In this document: in pieces, positions 9,078 to 18,316 of the stretch
Layout of the letters: every line of letters begins with the position of its first letter
Numbering within the stretch: the stretch's first letter is position 1
Source of the DNA: Euzebya sp051004735
Lineage (GTDB): Bacteria; Actinomycetota; Nitriliruptoria; Euzebyales; Euzebyaceae
Length of the DNA: 64,000 nucleotides
Direction: 5' to 3'
Assembly: GCA_051004735.1 (NCBI GenBank)
Contig: JBPCKA010000103.1
Coordinates: 1-64,000 of the forward strand
The notes under the pieces: generated by a model
What the model saw: only the letters and a program-made list of their open reading frames with translations
What the model was told of the DNA's origin: nothing
The model's database searches: none
Program-made: the position numbers and the translations under genes

Positions 9078-9947
9078 TCAGGCCCCGGGTGGACCCTTGG
9101 CGATCACCCGGCGACAGTCAGCGACGTCCTGTGTTTCCGATCGAAACGACTCCAACCACCAGTTGACACCCGCATCGGCAAACGCCGCCCAACGGTCGAT
9201 GTCACCCGGCTCGCCACTGCCCTGGTGGACCAGTGTGAAGGGGTCCTGCCCCTGGCGGTGCTGCCCGATGACGTCTCGCATCTGGCGGTAGTCCTCTGGT
9301 TGCAGTTCGCCGGTCCTGCTGATGGGAAAGGCCCCGTCGAAGCGGGCGGCACGGCGAAACGGCGCCTGGATGGGCCAGGTTCCCGCCACCCAGATCGGGA
9401 TACCGAATCGCTGTCCCTGCCCTGCCGCGCGGACGGGGCCCGGACGAAAGTGTGCGGTGACCTCGTGTGCGGGTCCGTGGTGGTTCACCCGGTCACCCGT
9501 CCACAGGGCCGTCAGGACCTGCAGTCCCTCATCCAGCAGTGCAGCCCGGCCTGAGGGGGTTGCCTCCTCGCCCAGCATCGCAAACTCTTCATCGTGGACG
9601 CCAAGGCCCACCCCGAGGATCATGCGGCCTTGCGACAGGTGGTCCAGGGCCACGGTTTCGCGTGCCAACTTCCATGGTCGACGCCTGGCCAGCGGCGTGA
9701 CCATCGGTCCCAGGCTCACGCGACTGGTTCTGGCAGCGATGCCCGCAAGCGCGATCCAGGGGTCGGTCATGGGTGGTTCGCCGTCGCGCGCGATGTGATC
9801 CCACACAAACACGCCGTCCCACCCCGCATGTTCGGCGGCGACCGCAAGATCGCCCAGCAGGGTCGGGTCGGCGTACTCGCCGTGGTTACAGATCGTCAGA
9901 CCAAATCGCACTGGGGCGACCGTCGCACAGCTCCGGGGAGGATTCAT
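9078..9947 (-). CDS. LLM-class (F420/FMN-dependent) oxidoreductase
   Basis: Luciferase-like TIM-barrel flavin or F420 oxidoreductase, 289 aa. The N-terminal strand V-R-F-G-L-T-I-C-N, the W-D-G-V-F-V-W-D-H motif, the G-P-M-V-T-P-L segment and L-D-H-L-S-Q-G-R-M-I-L-G-V-G-L-G are diagnostic. Actinobacterial members often use F420, but cofactor and substrate cannot be told from this sequence. ATG 9947 is the furthest start; a GTG 12 codons in is also plausible. Its 5' end is only 26 bases from the MMPL start. Confidence 0.85.
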   Translation of the reverse strand: MNPPRSCATVAPVRFGLTICNHGEYADPTLLGDLAVAAEHAGWDGVFVWDHIARDGEPPMTDPWIALAGIAARTSRVSLGPMVTPLARRRPWKLARETVALDHLSQGRMILGVGLGVHDEEFAMLGEEATPSGRAALLDEGLQVLTALWTGDRVNHHGPAHEVTAHFRPGPVRAAGQGQRFGIPIWVAGTWPIQAPFRRAARFDGAFPISRTGELQPEDYRQMRDVIGQHRQGQDPFTLVHQGSGEPGDIDRWAAFADAGVNWWLESFRSETQDVADCRRVIAKGPPGA

Positions 9948-9973
9948 GTTGACGGTGTTAACTTTACGATGTT

Positions 9974-12070
9974 ATGGCAATCGTGGCTGAGGAGTTCGGT
10001 GCCGGGGCACCTGATCTGGTCCTGCTGGTCACCGCCACGTCCGGTGACATTGACAGTCCCGCGGTGACGACGGCTGGGACAGCCTTGACGCAGCAGGTCT
10101 CGGAGCGGCCCGAAGTCCAGCAGGCCATCAGCTACTGGACGTTGGACAGCGCACCGCCTCTACGGTCCGCCACCGGGAATCGGGGGCTGGTGTTGGTGCA
10201 ACTGGCGGGTGATGAAAGTCAGCGACTGGACTCCGCCAAGGTCCTGAGCGACGAGTTGACGATGACCACCCCCGACATCACCGTCGGTGTCGCGGGGGAA
10301 TCAGCCACCTTCGCCGAGATCAATAGCGTCATCGAAGATGAGTTGGTGTCGGCCGAACGGCTGGCCCTGCCAATCACGCTGGTCCTGCTGATCCTGATCT
10401 TCGGATCGGTGGTCTCAGCGGTCCTGCCACTGGCCATCGGCGGCATCTCGATCATCGGCACCTTCTTTGCCCTGGACCTGATCGCCGGCGTCACCGACGT
10501 CTCGATCTTCGCCTTGAACTTCACCACCGCGCTTGGTCTGGGGTTGGCCATCGACTATGCGCTGCTGGTGGTCAACCGCTACCGGGAGGAACTTGCGGAT
10601 GGGTACGAGGTGCCGATCGCGGTGTCACGAACGATGGCCACGGCAGGTCGCACGGTGCTGTTTTCGGGTCTGACCGTCGCGTCCAGTCTGTCTGCCCTGG
10701 CCGTGTTCCAGTTCGCCTTCCTGCGCTCATTCGCCTGGGCGGGCATCGCGGTCGTCGGACTGGCGGTCCTGGGGGCGACCGTCGTGCTGCCCGCGCTGCT
10801 GACGGTGCTGGGGTCACGTGTGAATGCGTTGCGGGTCCGTACGGTGCGGGTGACCCCGCCGGGCCAGCACACCCGGGGCGTGTGGCACCGAATCGCCATG
10901 ACTGTGATGCGCCGCCCCGTCCCGATCGCCACGGTCTCGGTACTGGTGCTGCTGTTCCTGGGATTGCCCTTCCTCGATGTGACGCTGGGCTTCCCCGACG
11001 ACCGGGTGCTGTCGCCGCAGGCGCAGACACGTCAGGTCTCTGATGTCCTGCGGCAGGAGTTCACCTCGCAGGAGGCCTCGGCCCTCAGCGTCGTCCTGCC
11101 CGGAGTGGATGCCCGTGGTGCGGATCAGGATGCCATCGACGACTACGCCGCCCGACTCAGTGCCCTTGATGGTGTGGCTCGGGTTGACGCGGTGACGGGC
11201 GCCTACATCGCCGGAGCCCGCGTGCCCTTCGACCTGCCGTTCGCGGATCAACTGGCGACCCAGGACACGACCTACCTGTCGGTTGTGCCTGACATCGAAC
11301 CGGTCTCGGCAGCAGGCGAACAACTGGTCGCTGACGTGCGGGCGGTCGACTCGGGCTTTGCGCAGGTGTTGGTCGGCGGGCCCTCCGCAGAACTGACTGA
11401 CTCCAAGTCCGGTCTGCTGGACCGTCTGCCCCTGGCCCTGTCCCTGATCGCGCTGATCACCTTCGTGGTGCTGTTCATGAGCTTCGGCTCGGTCCTGATG
11501 CCTGTGAAGGCCATCATCTTGAACCTTCTCAGCCTGACCGCGACGCTGGGGGCCATGGTGTGGGTGTTCCAGCAGGGCAGGTTCGAGGAGTTGCTCGGTT
11601 TCACGGCTACCGGCACCCTCACCGTCACCATGCCGATCCTGCTATTCGTGCTGGCGTTCGGGCTGAGCATGGACTATGAGGTGTTCCTGCTGTCACGCAT
11701 CAAGGAGGAATGGGACCGCACTGGTGACCCCATCGATTCTGTTGCCTCCGGTCTTGAACGCACCGGCCGGATCGTCACGGCGGCGGCGGTGCTGATTGCG
11801 GTCGTATTCGTCTCCTTCGGTCTGACCACCTCGGTCAGCTTCATGATGCTATTCGGGTATGGCATGACCCTGGCGGTCTTGGCTGACGCATTCATCGTCC
11901 GTGCCACCCTGGTGCCAGCCTTCATGCGGCTTGCGGGTGGTGCGAACTGGTGGGCGCCCGGACCGCTGCGACGCTTCCACGACCGTTTCGGCTTCTCTGA
12001 ATCGGTCCTATTGGATCGGCCCACCGACACGCCCGCCCCTGCTCGCGAGCGGGAGGACGCTACCTTCTAA
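9974..12070 (+). CDS. MMPL-family RND transporter lacking its first membrane helix
   Basis: Integral-membrane RND exporter of the MmpL family, 698 aa, normally moving lipids or drugs with proton coupling. Two copies of the RND core are visible, each with a five-helix bundle: the first has G-L-G-L-A-I-D-Y-A-L-L-V-V-N-R and the second G-L-S-M-D-Y-E-V-F-L-L-S-R-I. Family members start with a basic stretch and TM1, roughly 60-80 residues before the first extracellular domain. Here the protein starts at E-E-F-G-A-G-A-P-D-L-V, inside that domain, and an in-frame TAA lies at 9959-9961. It looks N-terminally truncated, so function is uncertain. TetR follows 3 bases after the stop. Confidence 0.8.
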   Translation: MAIVAEEFGAGAPDLVLLVTATSGDIDSPAVTTAGTALTQQVSERPEVQQAISYWTLDSAPPLRSATGNRGLVLVQLAGDESQRLDSAKVLSDELTMTTPDITVGVAGESATFAEINSVIEDELVSAERLALPITLVLLILIFGSVVSAVLPLAIGGISIIGTFFALDLIAGVTDVSIFALNFTTALGLGLAIDYALLVVNRYREELADGYEVPIAVSRTMATAGRTVLFSGLTVASSLSALAVFQFAFLRSFAWAGIAVVGLAVLGATVVLPALLTVLGSRVNALRVRTVRVTPPGQHTRGVWHRIAMTVMRRPVPIATVSVLVLLFLGLPFLDVTLGFPDDRVLSPQAQTRQVSDVLRQEFTSQEASALSVVLPGVDARGADQDAIDDYAARLSALDGVARVDAVTGAYIAGARVPFDLPFADQLATQDTTYLSVVPDIEPVSAAGEQLVADVRAVDSGFAQVLVGGPSAELTDSKSGLLDRLPLALSLIALITFVVLFMSFGSVLMPVKAIILNLLSLTATLGAMVWVFQQGRFEELLGFTATGTLTVTMPILLFVLAFGLSMDYEVFLLSRIKEEWDRTGDPIDSVASGLERTGRIVTAAAVLIAVVFVSFGLTTSVSFMMLFGYGMTLAVLADAFIVRATLVPAFMRLAGGANWWAPGPLRRFHDRFGFSESVLLDRPTDTPAPAREREDATF

Positions 12071-12073
12071 GGG

Positions 12074-12724
12074 ATGTCTGCAGCGCCTGCCTCAAACTCT
12101 GCCGCCAACCGAGGGCATCGGGCAGCCGCCGGCGAGGGAGAGCGACTGCGCACCCAGTTGCTGGACGCCGCAGAACGCCTGCTGGGCCAAAAGGGGTCCG
12201 TCGATGCCGTGTCCCTGCGACAGGTGGCAGCGGAGGTGGGCGTCACCGCAACCTCGGTGTATCTGCACTTCCAGGACAAGAACGATCTGATCATCGGCGT
12301 CTGCAGCCGGCGTTTCCAGGCGCTGCGCCAGATCATCCTTCAGGCTCGTGACCAGCACGACACGCCGATCGAACAGATCCGTGCCTGCGGCGCGGCCTAT
12401 GTTCGCTTCGGACTGGCGTGGCCGGTTGAGTACCTCGTGCTGTTTGGCGCCATCCCGCTTGAGATCGTGATGGAACGCGTTCCCCTCGAGGAGCAGGTCG
12501 GCTCACAGGTCTTACAGGAGATGGCCGACCTGGTTCAGCGCGGCATCGCCGCAGGAGATCTGCGGCCGGTCGATCCCATGACCACCGCGCTCAGCCTGTG
12601 GGCGGTCACCCACGGGCTGGTGGGGGCGTTGACGATCGGGCATGACAAACCCGAGGTTTCGCTGGAGGACCTGGTCGATCAGACCTTGGATCTGGTTCTG
12701 TACGGCTTGGTGCTGCCCGAATGA
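12074..12724 (+). CDS. TetR-family transcriptional regulator
   Basis: A 216-aa repressor. Helix-turn-helix at residues about 30-75: L-L-D-A-A-E-R-L-L-G, then V-S-L-R-Q-V-A-A-E-V-G-V-T-A-T-S-V-Y-L-H-F, then K-N-D-L-I. The C-terminal part fits a TetR_C ligand-binding domain (family WHG type). It begins 3 bases after the MMPL stop, so it is probably co-transcribed with and controls that transporter. The start ATG 12074 has AAGGG abutting it, which is poorly spaced; translation may be coupled to the gene before it. Confidence 0.88.
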   Translation: MSAAPASNSAANRGHRAAAGEGERLRTQLLDAAERLLGQKGSVDAVSLRQVAAEVGVTATSVYLHFQDKNDLIIGVCSRRFQALRQIILQARDQHDTPIEQIRACGAAYVRFGLAWPVEYLVLFGAIPLEIVMERVPLEEQVGSQVLQEMADLVQRGIAAGDLRPVDPMTTALSLWAVTHGLVGALTIGHDKPEVSLEDLVDQTLDLVLYGLVLPE

Positions 12725-12732
12725 GGAGCGGG

Positions 12733-13350
12733 TCAGCCAAGCACCCGCGTGACCTCGGCAACGGCGACGGGTAGCAGAGCCAGCAGGCGACCTTCATCGA
12801 CGATGTCGGCGTTGGCCGTGAGGCTGATCTGAAAGCCATCGCGGGTCCAGATGGCCCGGCTCGCCATGAACCTGGTGGCATCAAACAGCAGCACCTGTTC
12901 GGGAGGCAGGCCCTGGATGCTGTCCACCTCCACCTCTTCGAAGTCCTGGGCCACCATCATGTCGCGTACCCCCTGGACGGTGTCGGCGGTCGGGCCGACC
13001 GACAGCACGATCGCCCCTGCGGACGCTTCGGAGAATCGCAGCGGACACGACAGCGTGTTTGCTCCCCCCGGGTCACTGACGGTGGCGCGAAGGATCTCGA
13101 CGTCCTCCCCGGCCACATCGATGATCGCCGCCAGGGCTGCCAAACCTTGGTCGTCCAAGGCCGGGCAGGTGTCCAGAACCCGTCCCAGCGGAGACGCCGG
13201 TACCCCGTCATCGATCTGCTGCTGAACCACCGCGGACACGGTGTCGTCAAACCCGGCCGCCAGCGGATCCGAGCGATCAGGGCTGCCGTCGGGTTCCTGG
13301 CAACCGGCGAGAACCACTGCACAGCACAACAGGGTCAGAACCAGGCGCAT
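12733..13350 (-). CDS. Putative lipoprotein, function unknown
   Basis: A 205-aa exported lipoprotein: the start has a short basic N-terminus, a hydrophobic run and the lipobox L-A-G-C at residues 14-17. The mature part is acidic with a Cys pair (T-C-P-A-L and L-S-C-P-L), which resembles DUF3558-type actinobacterial lipoproteins only in general outline. Convergent with the TetR gene (8-base gap). I do not recognise a specific family. Confidence 0.7.
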   Translation of the reverse strand: MRLVLTLLCCAVVLAGCQEPDGSPDRSDPLAAGFDDTVSAVVQQQIDDGVPASPLGRVLDTCPALDDQGLAALAAIIDVAGEDVEILRATVSDPGGANTLSCPLRFSEASAGAIVLSVGPTADTVQGVRDMMVAQDFEEVEVDSIQGLPPEQVLLFDATRFMASRAIWTRDGFQISLTANADIVDEGRLLALLPVAVAEVTRVLG

Positions 13351-13380
13351 GGGCTCCGAAGGTACCCGTTCGACCCCAGG

Positions 13381-13406
13381 GTGATGATCACATCACGGGC
13401 CCCGTG
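13381..13406. promoter_or_regulatory. Paired inverted repeats in intergenic region
   Basis: The 245-base gap between the lipoprotein and the first PadR gene holds two adjacent dyads: GTGATG/CATCAC (13381-13396, 4-base spacer) and CACGGG/CCCGTG (13394-13406, 1-base spacer). They lie 30-55 bases upstream of the lipoprotein start and about 190 upstream of the PadR start. An operator is possible; no factor can be named. Confidence 0.3.
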
Positions 13407-13595
13407 CGACGACATGGCCAGACACCGTCAAGAAGGTAGGCGCGGTGCAAGTGCGTCGCGACTCGGCGGGGATCAGACCGAAGGTGCTGGGCGGTGGGCA
13501 GAAATCTTCCCACCGCAGCGCACGAGTCGAGGCGCTGCCCAGCCTTGGCGTCTAGGGTGCGATCTCAAGTCGGCTTGCAGGGATGGTTCGTTCAG

Positions 13596-13955
13596 ATGTC
13601 AGATGACGCCGCCACCAGCCAGGCATTGCCCCGCGGATACCTCCGGGCCTGTCTGCTGCTACTGCTGGCGCAGCGACCGTCGCACGGCTATGAACTCATA
13701 GGACGGCTGGCCGACATCGGGTTGACACAGGCCGACCCCGGCGGTGTCTATCGGCTACTGCGGGTGATGCAGGGTGAAGCATTGATCGACTCGGGCTGGC
13801 AGACCGACCCGACTCATCCGCCGCGACGGGTCTATGCGCTGCGTCCGGGCGGACTCGTCGCGCTGCAGCGGTTTCACGCCGAGTTGAGACGAGCCGATCA
13901 AGCCGTGCATACCTTCATGCAACAATTCGACGCGGTGAACATCACGACTGAGTGA
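13596..13955 (+). CDS. PadR-family transcriptional regulator (1)
   Basis: A 119-aa winged-helix regulator. L-R-A-C-L-L-L-L-L-A-Q-R-P-S-H-G-Y-E-L-I opens the PadR fold, followed by the recognition helix region P-G-G-V-Y-R-L-L-R-V-M and the wing P-P-R-R-V-Y-A-L. ATG 13596 is chosen because the PadR homology begins about 12 residues later and AGGGA lies upstream; the longer frame from 13494 has no recognisable protein. It lacks the long C-terminal coiled coil of PadR subfamily 1. It overlaps the second PadR gene. Confidence 0.82.
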   Translation: MSDDAATSQALPRGYLRACLLLLLAQRPSHGYELIGRLADIGLTQADPGGVYRLLRVMQGEALIDSGWQTDPTHPPRRVYALRPGGLVALQRFHAELRRADQAVHTFMQQFDAVNITTE

Positions 13956-14371
13956 AACCGATGGGTCGAACGGGGTTGACCTATCGCTGTCAACGTGCGT
14001 TCATCGCAGATGTGGAGGATCAGCACTCACATTCACTATCGTCGGGCTTCCTGCGGGCAAGCCTGCTGCTGTTGCTCAAGGAGCGGCCCAGTTACGGCTA
14101 TGAACTCCACGAACGCCTGGTCGAACTGGGCCAGGTGTGTGACACCGCAGTGGTGTACCGGGCGTTGCACGCGTTGCACGACGAGAAATTGGTCTATTCG
14201 GCGTGGGAGCCCTCGGACACCGGTCCGGCCAGGCGCAGCTACGAGCTGTCGTGGTCCGGTGAGGAGGCCCTGACTGCTTGCGCACGACTGGTGGCGCACA
14301 ATCGCGACATCCTGCAGCACTACCTGGACCGGTGTGAGATTGCCGTGGCTCGGTCGGTGCGGAGCGGCTGA
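13952..14371 (+). CDS. PadR-family transcriptional regulator (2)
   Basis: A 139-aa PadR-like winged helix with the same layout as its neighbour: R-A-S-L-L-L-L-L-K-E-R-P-S-Y-G-Y-E-L, V-V-Y-R-A-L-H-A-L, then A-R-R-S-Y-E-L. GTG 13952 overlaps the previous stop by four bases; ATG 13961 is an alternative, and homology begins only near residue 30. The two proteins are similar enough to be a tandem duplication and could form a heterodimer. It lies just before the convergent DUF6390 gene, but nothing shows that it regulates the hydrogenase. Confidence 0.8.
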   Translation: MKPMGRTGLTYRCQRAFIADVEDQHSHSLSSGFLRASLLLLLKERPSYGYELHERLVELGQVCDTAVVYRALHALHDEKLVYSAWEPSDTGPARRSYELSWSGEEALTACARLVAHNRDILQHYLDRCEIAVARSVRSG

Positions 14372-14388
14372 ACGCAGCGGCCACCGGC

Positions 14389-15186
14389 TTATGGCCTGGC
14401 AGCACACTCGGTGGCCAGTTGCAGTGCGCGGATGGTGGCATCGGCCAACCCCCGGAACTGGCGCTCGTCCAGCCGCTCGCACACCCAGCCCCAATGCAAC
14501 GCAACCCAGTCGCCGGGTCTCAGGTCTTTTACCAAGCCGATGCGATCCTTGGCCCGGCGGACCCGCTCATCGTGAGGTTGTCCCAATCGCAGTCCCCGAT
14601 CGTCAAATGTCAACGGGCGGGTGCGGACCACCACTTCATCACCGTCCACGACACGGACCCGGCCAGGCCGGATCAGGCAATGATCCAGCACGCTCAAGGC
14701 CGTGGGTCTGGCATTGGTGTCCAGCAATCCCGACCACGGGTAGACGCAACACACGTGGAAGTTGTGGTGGGCGACGGCAGCGGGTTTGCCGCCGTTGCCA
14801 TTCGGCCAGCCACCCGTGGCTCGATTTGGGAACGCGTTCTGCAGGCGCCTGTGCAGCCATTGAGGGTCGACGGCATCCAGTAGGTGGTTGCCGACCCAGT
14901 ACGCCTCCACGACTCGGCGATCCAGGGGGTCGGCCAGTCCATTTGCCGCCGCGATCATCTCCAGATACGGCCACGCACCCTGGAACTCGCGTTCGATGCC
15001 AACCAGCTCGGAGTCAACGAACCCGTTCGCGGCATATCGTAGCAGCGCGTCGGCCATGTCAGGGCCGCAGTAGCCCTGGGCGTTTGGTGGATATGCGAAG
15101 CGCGCGAACATCAATGGACCGGTGCCGCCGACGCGTGGGCGCATGTTGGTCGGAGTGGTGACAGTCCCATCGTGGCCCGGATTCAT
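14389..15186 (-). CDS. DUF6390 hydrogenase-associated protein with HypC-like C-terminus
   Basis: A 265-aa cytoplasmic protein. The start (M-F-A-R-F-A-Y-P-P-N and G-Y-C-G-P-D) and the middle (A-W-P-Y-L-E, D-P-L-D-R-R-V-V-E-A-Y-W-V-G-N) match DUF6390 as I know it from actinobacterial hydrogenase clusters. Residues 169-245 read like HypC: H-C-L-I-R-P-G-R-V near Cys170, then L-R-P-G-D-W-V-A-L-H-W-G-W and E-R-L-D-E, against HypC C-L-G-I-P-G-x-V and G-D-W-x-x-x-H-x-G. A cluster H-H-N-F-H-V-C-C at 140-147 could bind metal. Divergent from the small-subunit gene. A maturation or assembly role is inferred. Start ATG 15186; the in-frame ATGs at 15144 and 15111 are alternatives. Confidence 0.75.
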   Translation of the reverse strand: MNPGHDGTVTTPTNMRPRVGGTGPLMFARFAYPPNAQGYCGPDMADALLRYAANGFVDSELVGIEREFQGAWPYLEMIAAANGLADPLDRRVVEAYWVGNHLLDAVDPQWLHRRLQNAFPNRATGGWPNGNGGKPAAVAHHNFHVCCVYPWSGLLDTNARPTALSVLDHCLIRPGRVRVVDGDEVVVRTRPLTFDDRGLRLGQPHDERVRRAKDRIGLVKDLRPGDWVALHWGWVCERLDERQFRGLADATIRALQLATECAARP

Positions 15187-15239
15187 TGAGAATCACCGTA
15201 TCGCTGACCCATCGGGCATGGGCTATGAATTATCTGCTA

Positions 15240-15260
15240 ATAGGTGTAGTCAACACCTAT
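15240..15260. promoter_or_regulatory. Perfect palindrome between DUF6390 and hydrogenase genes
   Basis: Arms ATAGGTGT (15240-15247) and ACACCTAT (15253-15260) pair perfectly around a 5-base centre. The site lies 54 bases upstream of the DUF6390 start and 128 upstream of the hydrogenase small-subunit start. Read leftward, its centre contains TTGACT, a good -35 element, so a bound factor could block leftward transcription. A dimeric regulator site is likely; its identity is unknown. Confidence 0.5.
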
Positions 15261-15387
15261 GGAGTGACTGCCCTTACTGAGTCGGTCTCGCGCTGCTAAA
15301 CCGTTAACTAGTACACGGAGCAGACCCGTTGACTTCGTGACCATCGCAGCGCTTCGGCCAGTGTGCCTGACGAAAGGTGGAGCGGAT

Positions 15388-16455
<1,068 letters not shown>

Positions 16456-16509
16456 TACCCGTAACTCCCTCAGACGGACTCTTTCAAACGTGCATGGAAA
16501 GGTGAAGCT

Positions 16510-18273
16510 ATGACCACAACGGACAGCACCGGCCTGACCGAGATGGCCTGGGATCCCATCACCCGGATCGTCGGCAGCCTCGGCATCTACACCAAGATCG
16601 ACTTCGGCAAGGCGGAGGTCGCGGAATGCCATGCCACGTCCTCGATCTTCCGCGGCTACTCGATCTTCATGAAGGACAAGGACCCTCGGGACGCCCACTT
16701 CATCACCAGTCGCATCTGTGGCATCTGCGGCGACAACCACGCAACCTGTTCGGTGTACAACCAGAACATGGCCTACGGGGTTCATCCACCGGCGCTGGGC
16801 GAGTGGATCATCAACCTGGGTGAAGCCGCCGAGTACATGTTCGACCACAACATCTTCCAGGAGAACCTGGTCGGGGTCGACTACTGCGAGAGGATGGTCG
16901 CCGAGACCAACCCGGGCGTGCTGGAGCAGGCCAACCGGACCGAATCCCCACACGGGGACATCCACGGGTACAAAACCATCGGCGACATCATGCGGTCGCT
17001 GAACCCCCTGGTCGGGGAGTTCTATCAGGAGGCACTGCAGGTCAGTCGCTACACCCGCGAGATGTTTTGCCTGATGGAGGGGCGCCACGTGCATCCCTCG
17101 ACCCTGTACCCCGGAGGGGTCGGGACGGTGGCGACGATCCAGTTGTTCACCGACTACCTGGTGCGCCTCATGCGCTACGTCGAGTTCATGAAGAAGGCCG
17201 TGCCGATGCACGACGACCTGTTCGACTTCTTCTACGAGGCGATGCCCGGCTATGAGGAAGTCGGCAATCGCCGGATCCTGCTGGGCTGCTGGGGCAGTCT
17301 GAACGACCCGGACCACTGTGACTTCCAGTACAAGAACATGACCAACTGGGGTCGCAAAGCCTTCGTCACACCAGGCATCGTCGTGGACGGCCAACTGGTG
17401 ACCACCGACCTGGTCGAGATCAACCTGGGCATCCGTATCCTGCTCGGCAGTTCCTTCTACGAGGACTGGGTCGGCATGGAGAAGTTTGTTGACCGCGACC
17501 CTCTCGGCAACCCCGTGGATGATCGCCATCCCTGGAACCAGCACACCCTCCCCCGACCCCAGAAGCGCGACTTCGACGACAAGTACTCCTGGACCATGTC
17601 GCCCAGGTGGTATGACGGCAAGGACTATCTGGCACTGGACACCGGCGGTGGGCCCCTGGCCCGTCTGTGGGCGACCGCCCTGGCCGGCCTGGTCGACTGC
17701 GGGTACGTCAAGTCCACCGGGAACAGCGTGCAGTTCAACCTGCCGAAGACGATGAACATGCCCGAGACTCAGCTCGAGTGGAAGATCCCCCAGTGGTCCA
17801 ACACCATCGAGCGGAACCGTGCGCGGACCTACTTCCAGGCCTATGCGGCTGGTTTGGCCCTGCACTTCACCGAGAAGGCGTTGGCCGAGATCCATTCGGG
17901 CAACACCAAGACCTGGAACTCCTTCGAGGTGCCTGATGAGGGTGTGTCGGTCGGCTTTACCGAGGCCGTGCGCGGCGTGCTGAGTCATCACATGGTCATC
18001 AAGGGTGGCAAGATCGCCAACTATCACCCCTATCCCCCGACTCCGTGGAACGCTAGCGTTCGCGATTCCTACGGCACGCCTGGTCCCTACGAAGACGCGG
18101 TTCAGGGCCTTCCGATCTTTGAGGAGAACCGCGGTAAGGACTTCAAGGGCATCGACATCATGCGGACGGTCCGCAGCTTCGATCCCTGTCTGCCATGCGG
18201 TGTCCACATGTACATGGGCAAGGGCCAGGTGCTGCACAAGACGCACTCCCCGACCCAGATGAACGAGATCTGA
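16510..18273 (+). CDS. hhyL: [NiFe]-hydrogenase large subunit, group 1h type
   Basis: Catalytic subunit binding the NiFe(CN)2CO centre, 587 aa. The L1 motif R-I-C-G-I-C-G-D-N-H is at about residues 68-77 and the L2 motif D-P-C-L-P-C-G-V-H about 30 residues from the end, giving the four Ni/Fe-binding cysteines. A 21-residue tail after that His is the peptide removed by the endopeptidase encoded downstream. AAAGGTGAAG precedes the ATG. With the small subunit it forms the H2-oxidising core. Insertion of its metal centre needs HypA-F, several of which are damaged or missing here. Confidence 0.95.
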   Translation: MTTTDSTGLTEMAWDPITRIVGSLGIYTKIDFGKAEVAECHATSSIFRGYSIFMKDKDPRDAHFITSRICGICGDNHATCSVYNQNMAYGVHPPALGEWIINLGEAAEYMFDHNIFQENLVGVDYCERMVAETNPGVLEQANRTESPHGDIHGYKTIGDIMRSLNPLVGEFYQEALQVSRYTREMFCLMEGRHVHPSTLYPGGVGTVATIQLFTDYLVRLMRYVEFMKKAVPMHDDLFDFFYEAMPGYEEVGNRRILLGCWGSLNDPDHCDFQYKNMTNWGRKAFVTPGIVVDGQLVTTDLVEINLGIRILLGSSFYEDWVGMEKFVDRDPLGNPVDDRHPWNQHTLPRPQKRDFDDKYSWTMSPRWYDGKDYLALDTGGGPLARLWATALAGLVDCGYVKSTGNSVQFNLPKTMNMPETQLEWKIPQWSNTIERNRARTYFQAYAAGLALHFTEKALAEIHSGNTKTWNSFEVPDEGVSVGFTEAVRGVLSHHMVIKGGKIANYHPYPPTPWNASVRDSYGTPGPYEDAVQGLPIFEENRGKDFKGIDIMRTVRSFDPCLPCGVHMYMGKGQVLHKTHSPTQMNEI

Positions 18274-18316
18274 TCCGCATCCCGCGAATCACCGACACGA
18301 ACGGACAGGGCGTCAC

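Noticed and set aside
13596..14371. The two PadR frames as a single frameshifted gene
   Set aside because: Each has its own complete winged-helix sequence from start to wing, so they are two tandem genes.
15337..15387. A longer start for the hydrogenase small subunit
   Set aside because: The added 17 residues have no homology, while ATG 15388 has a strong ribosome site at the right distance.
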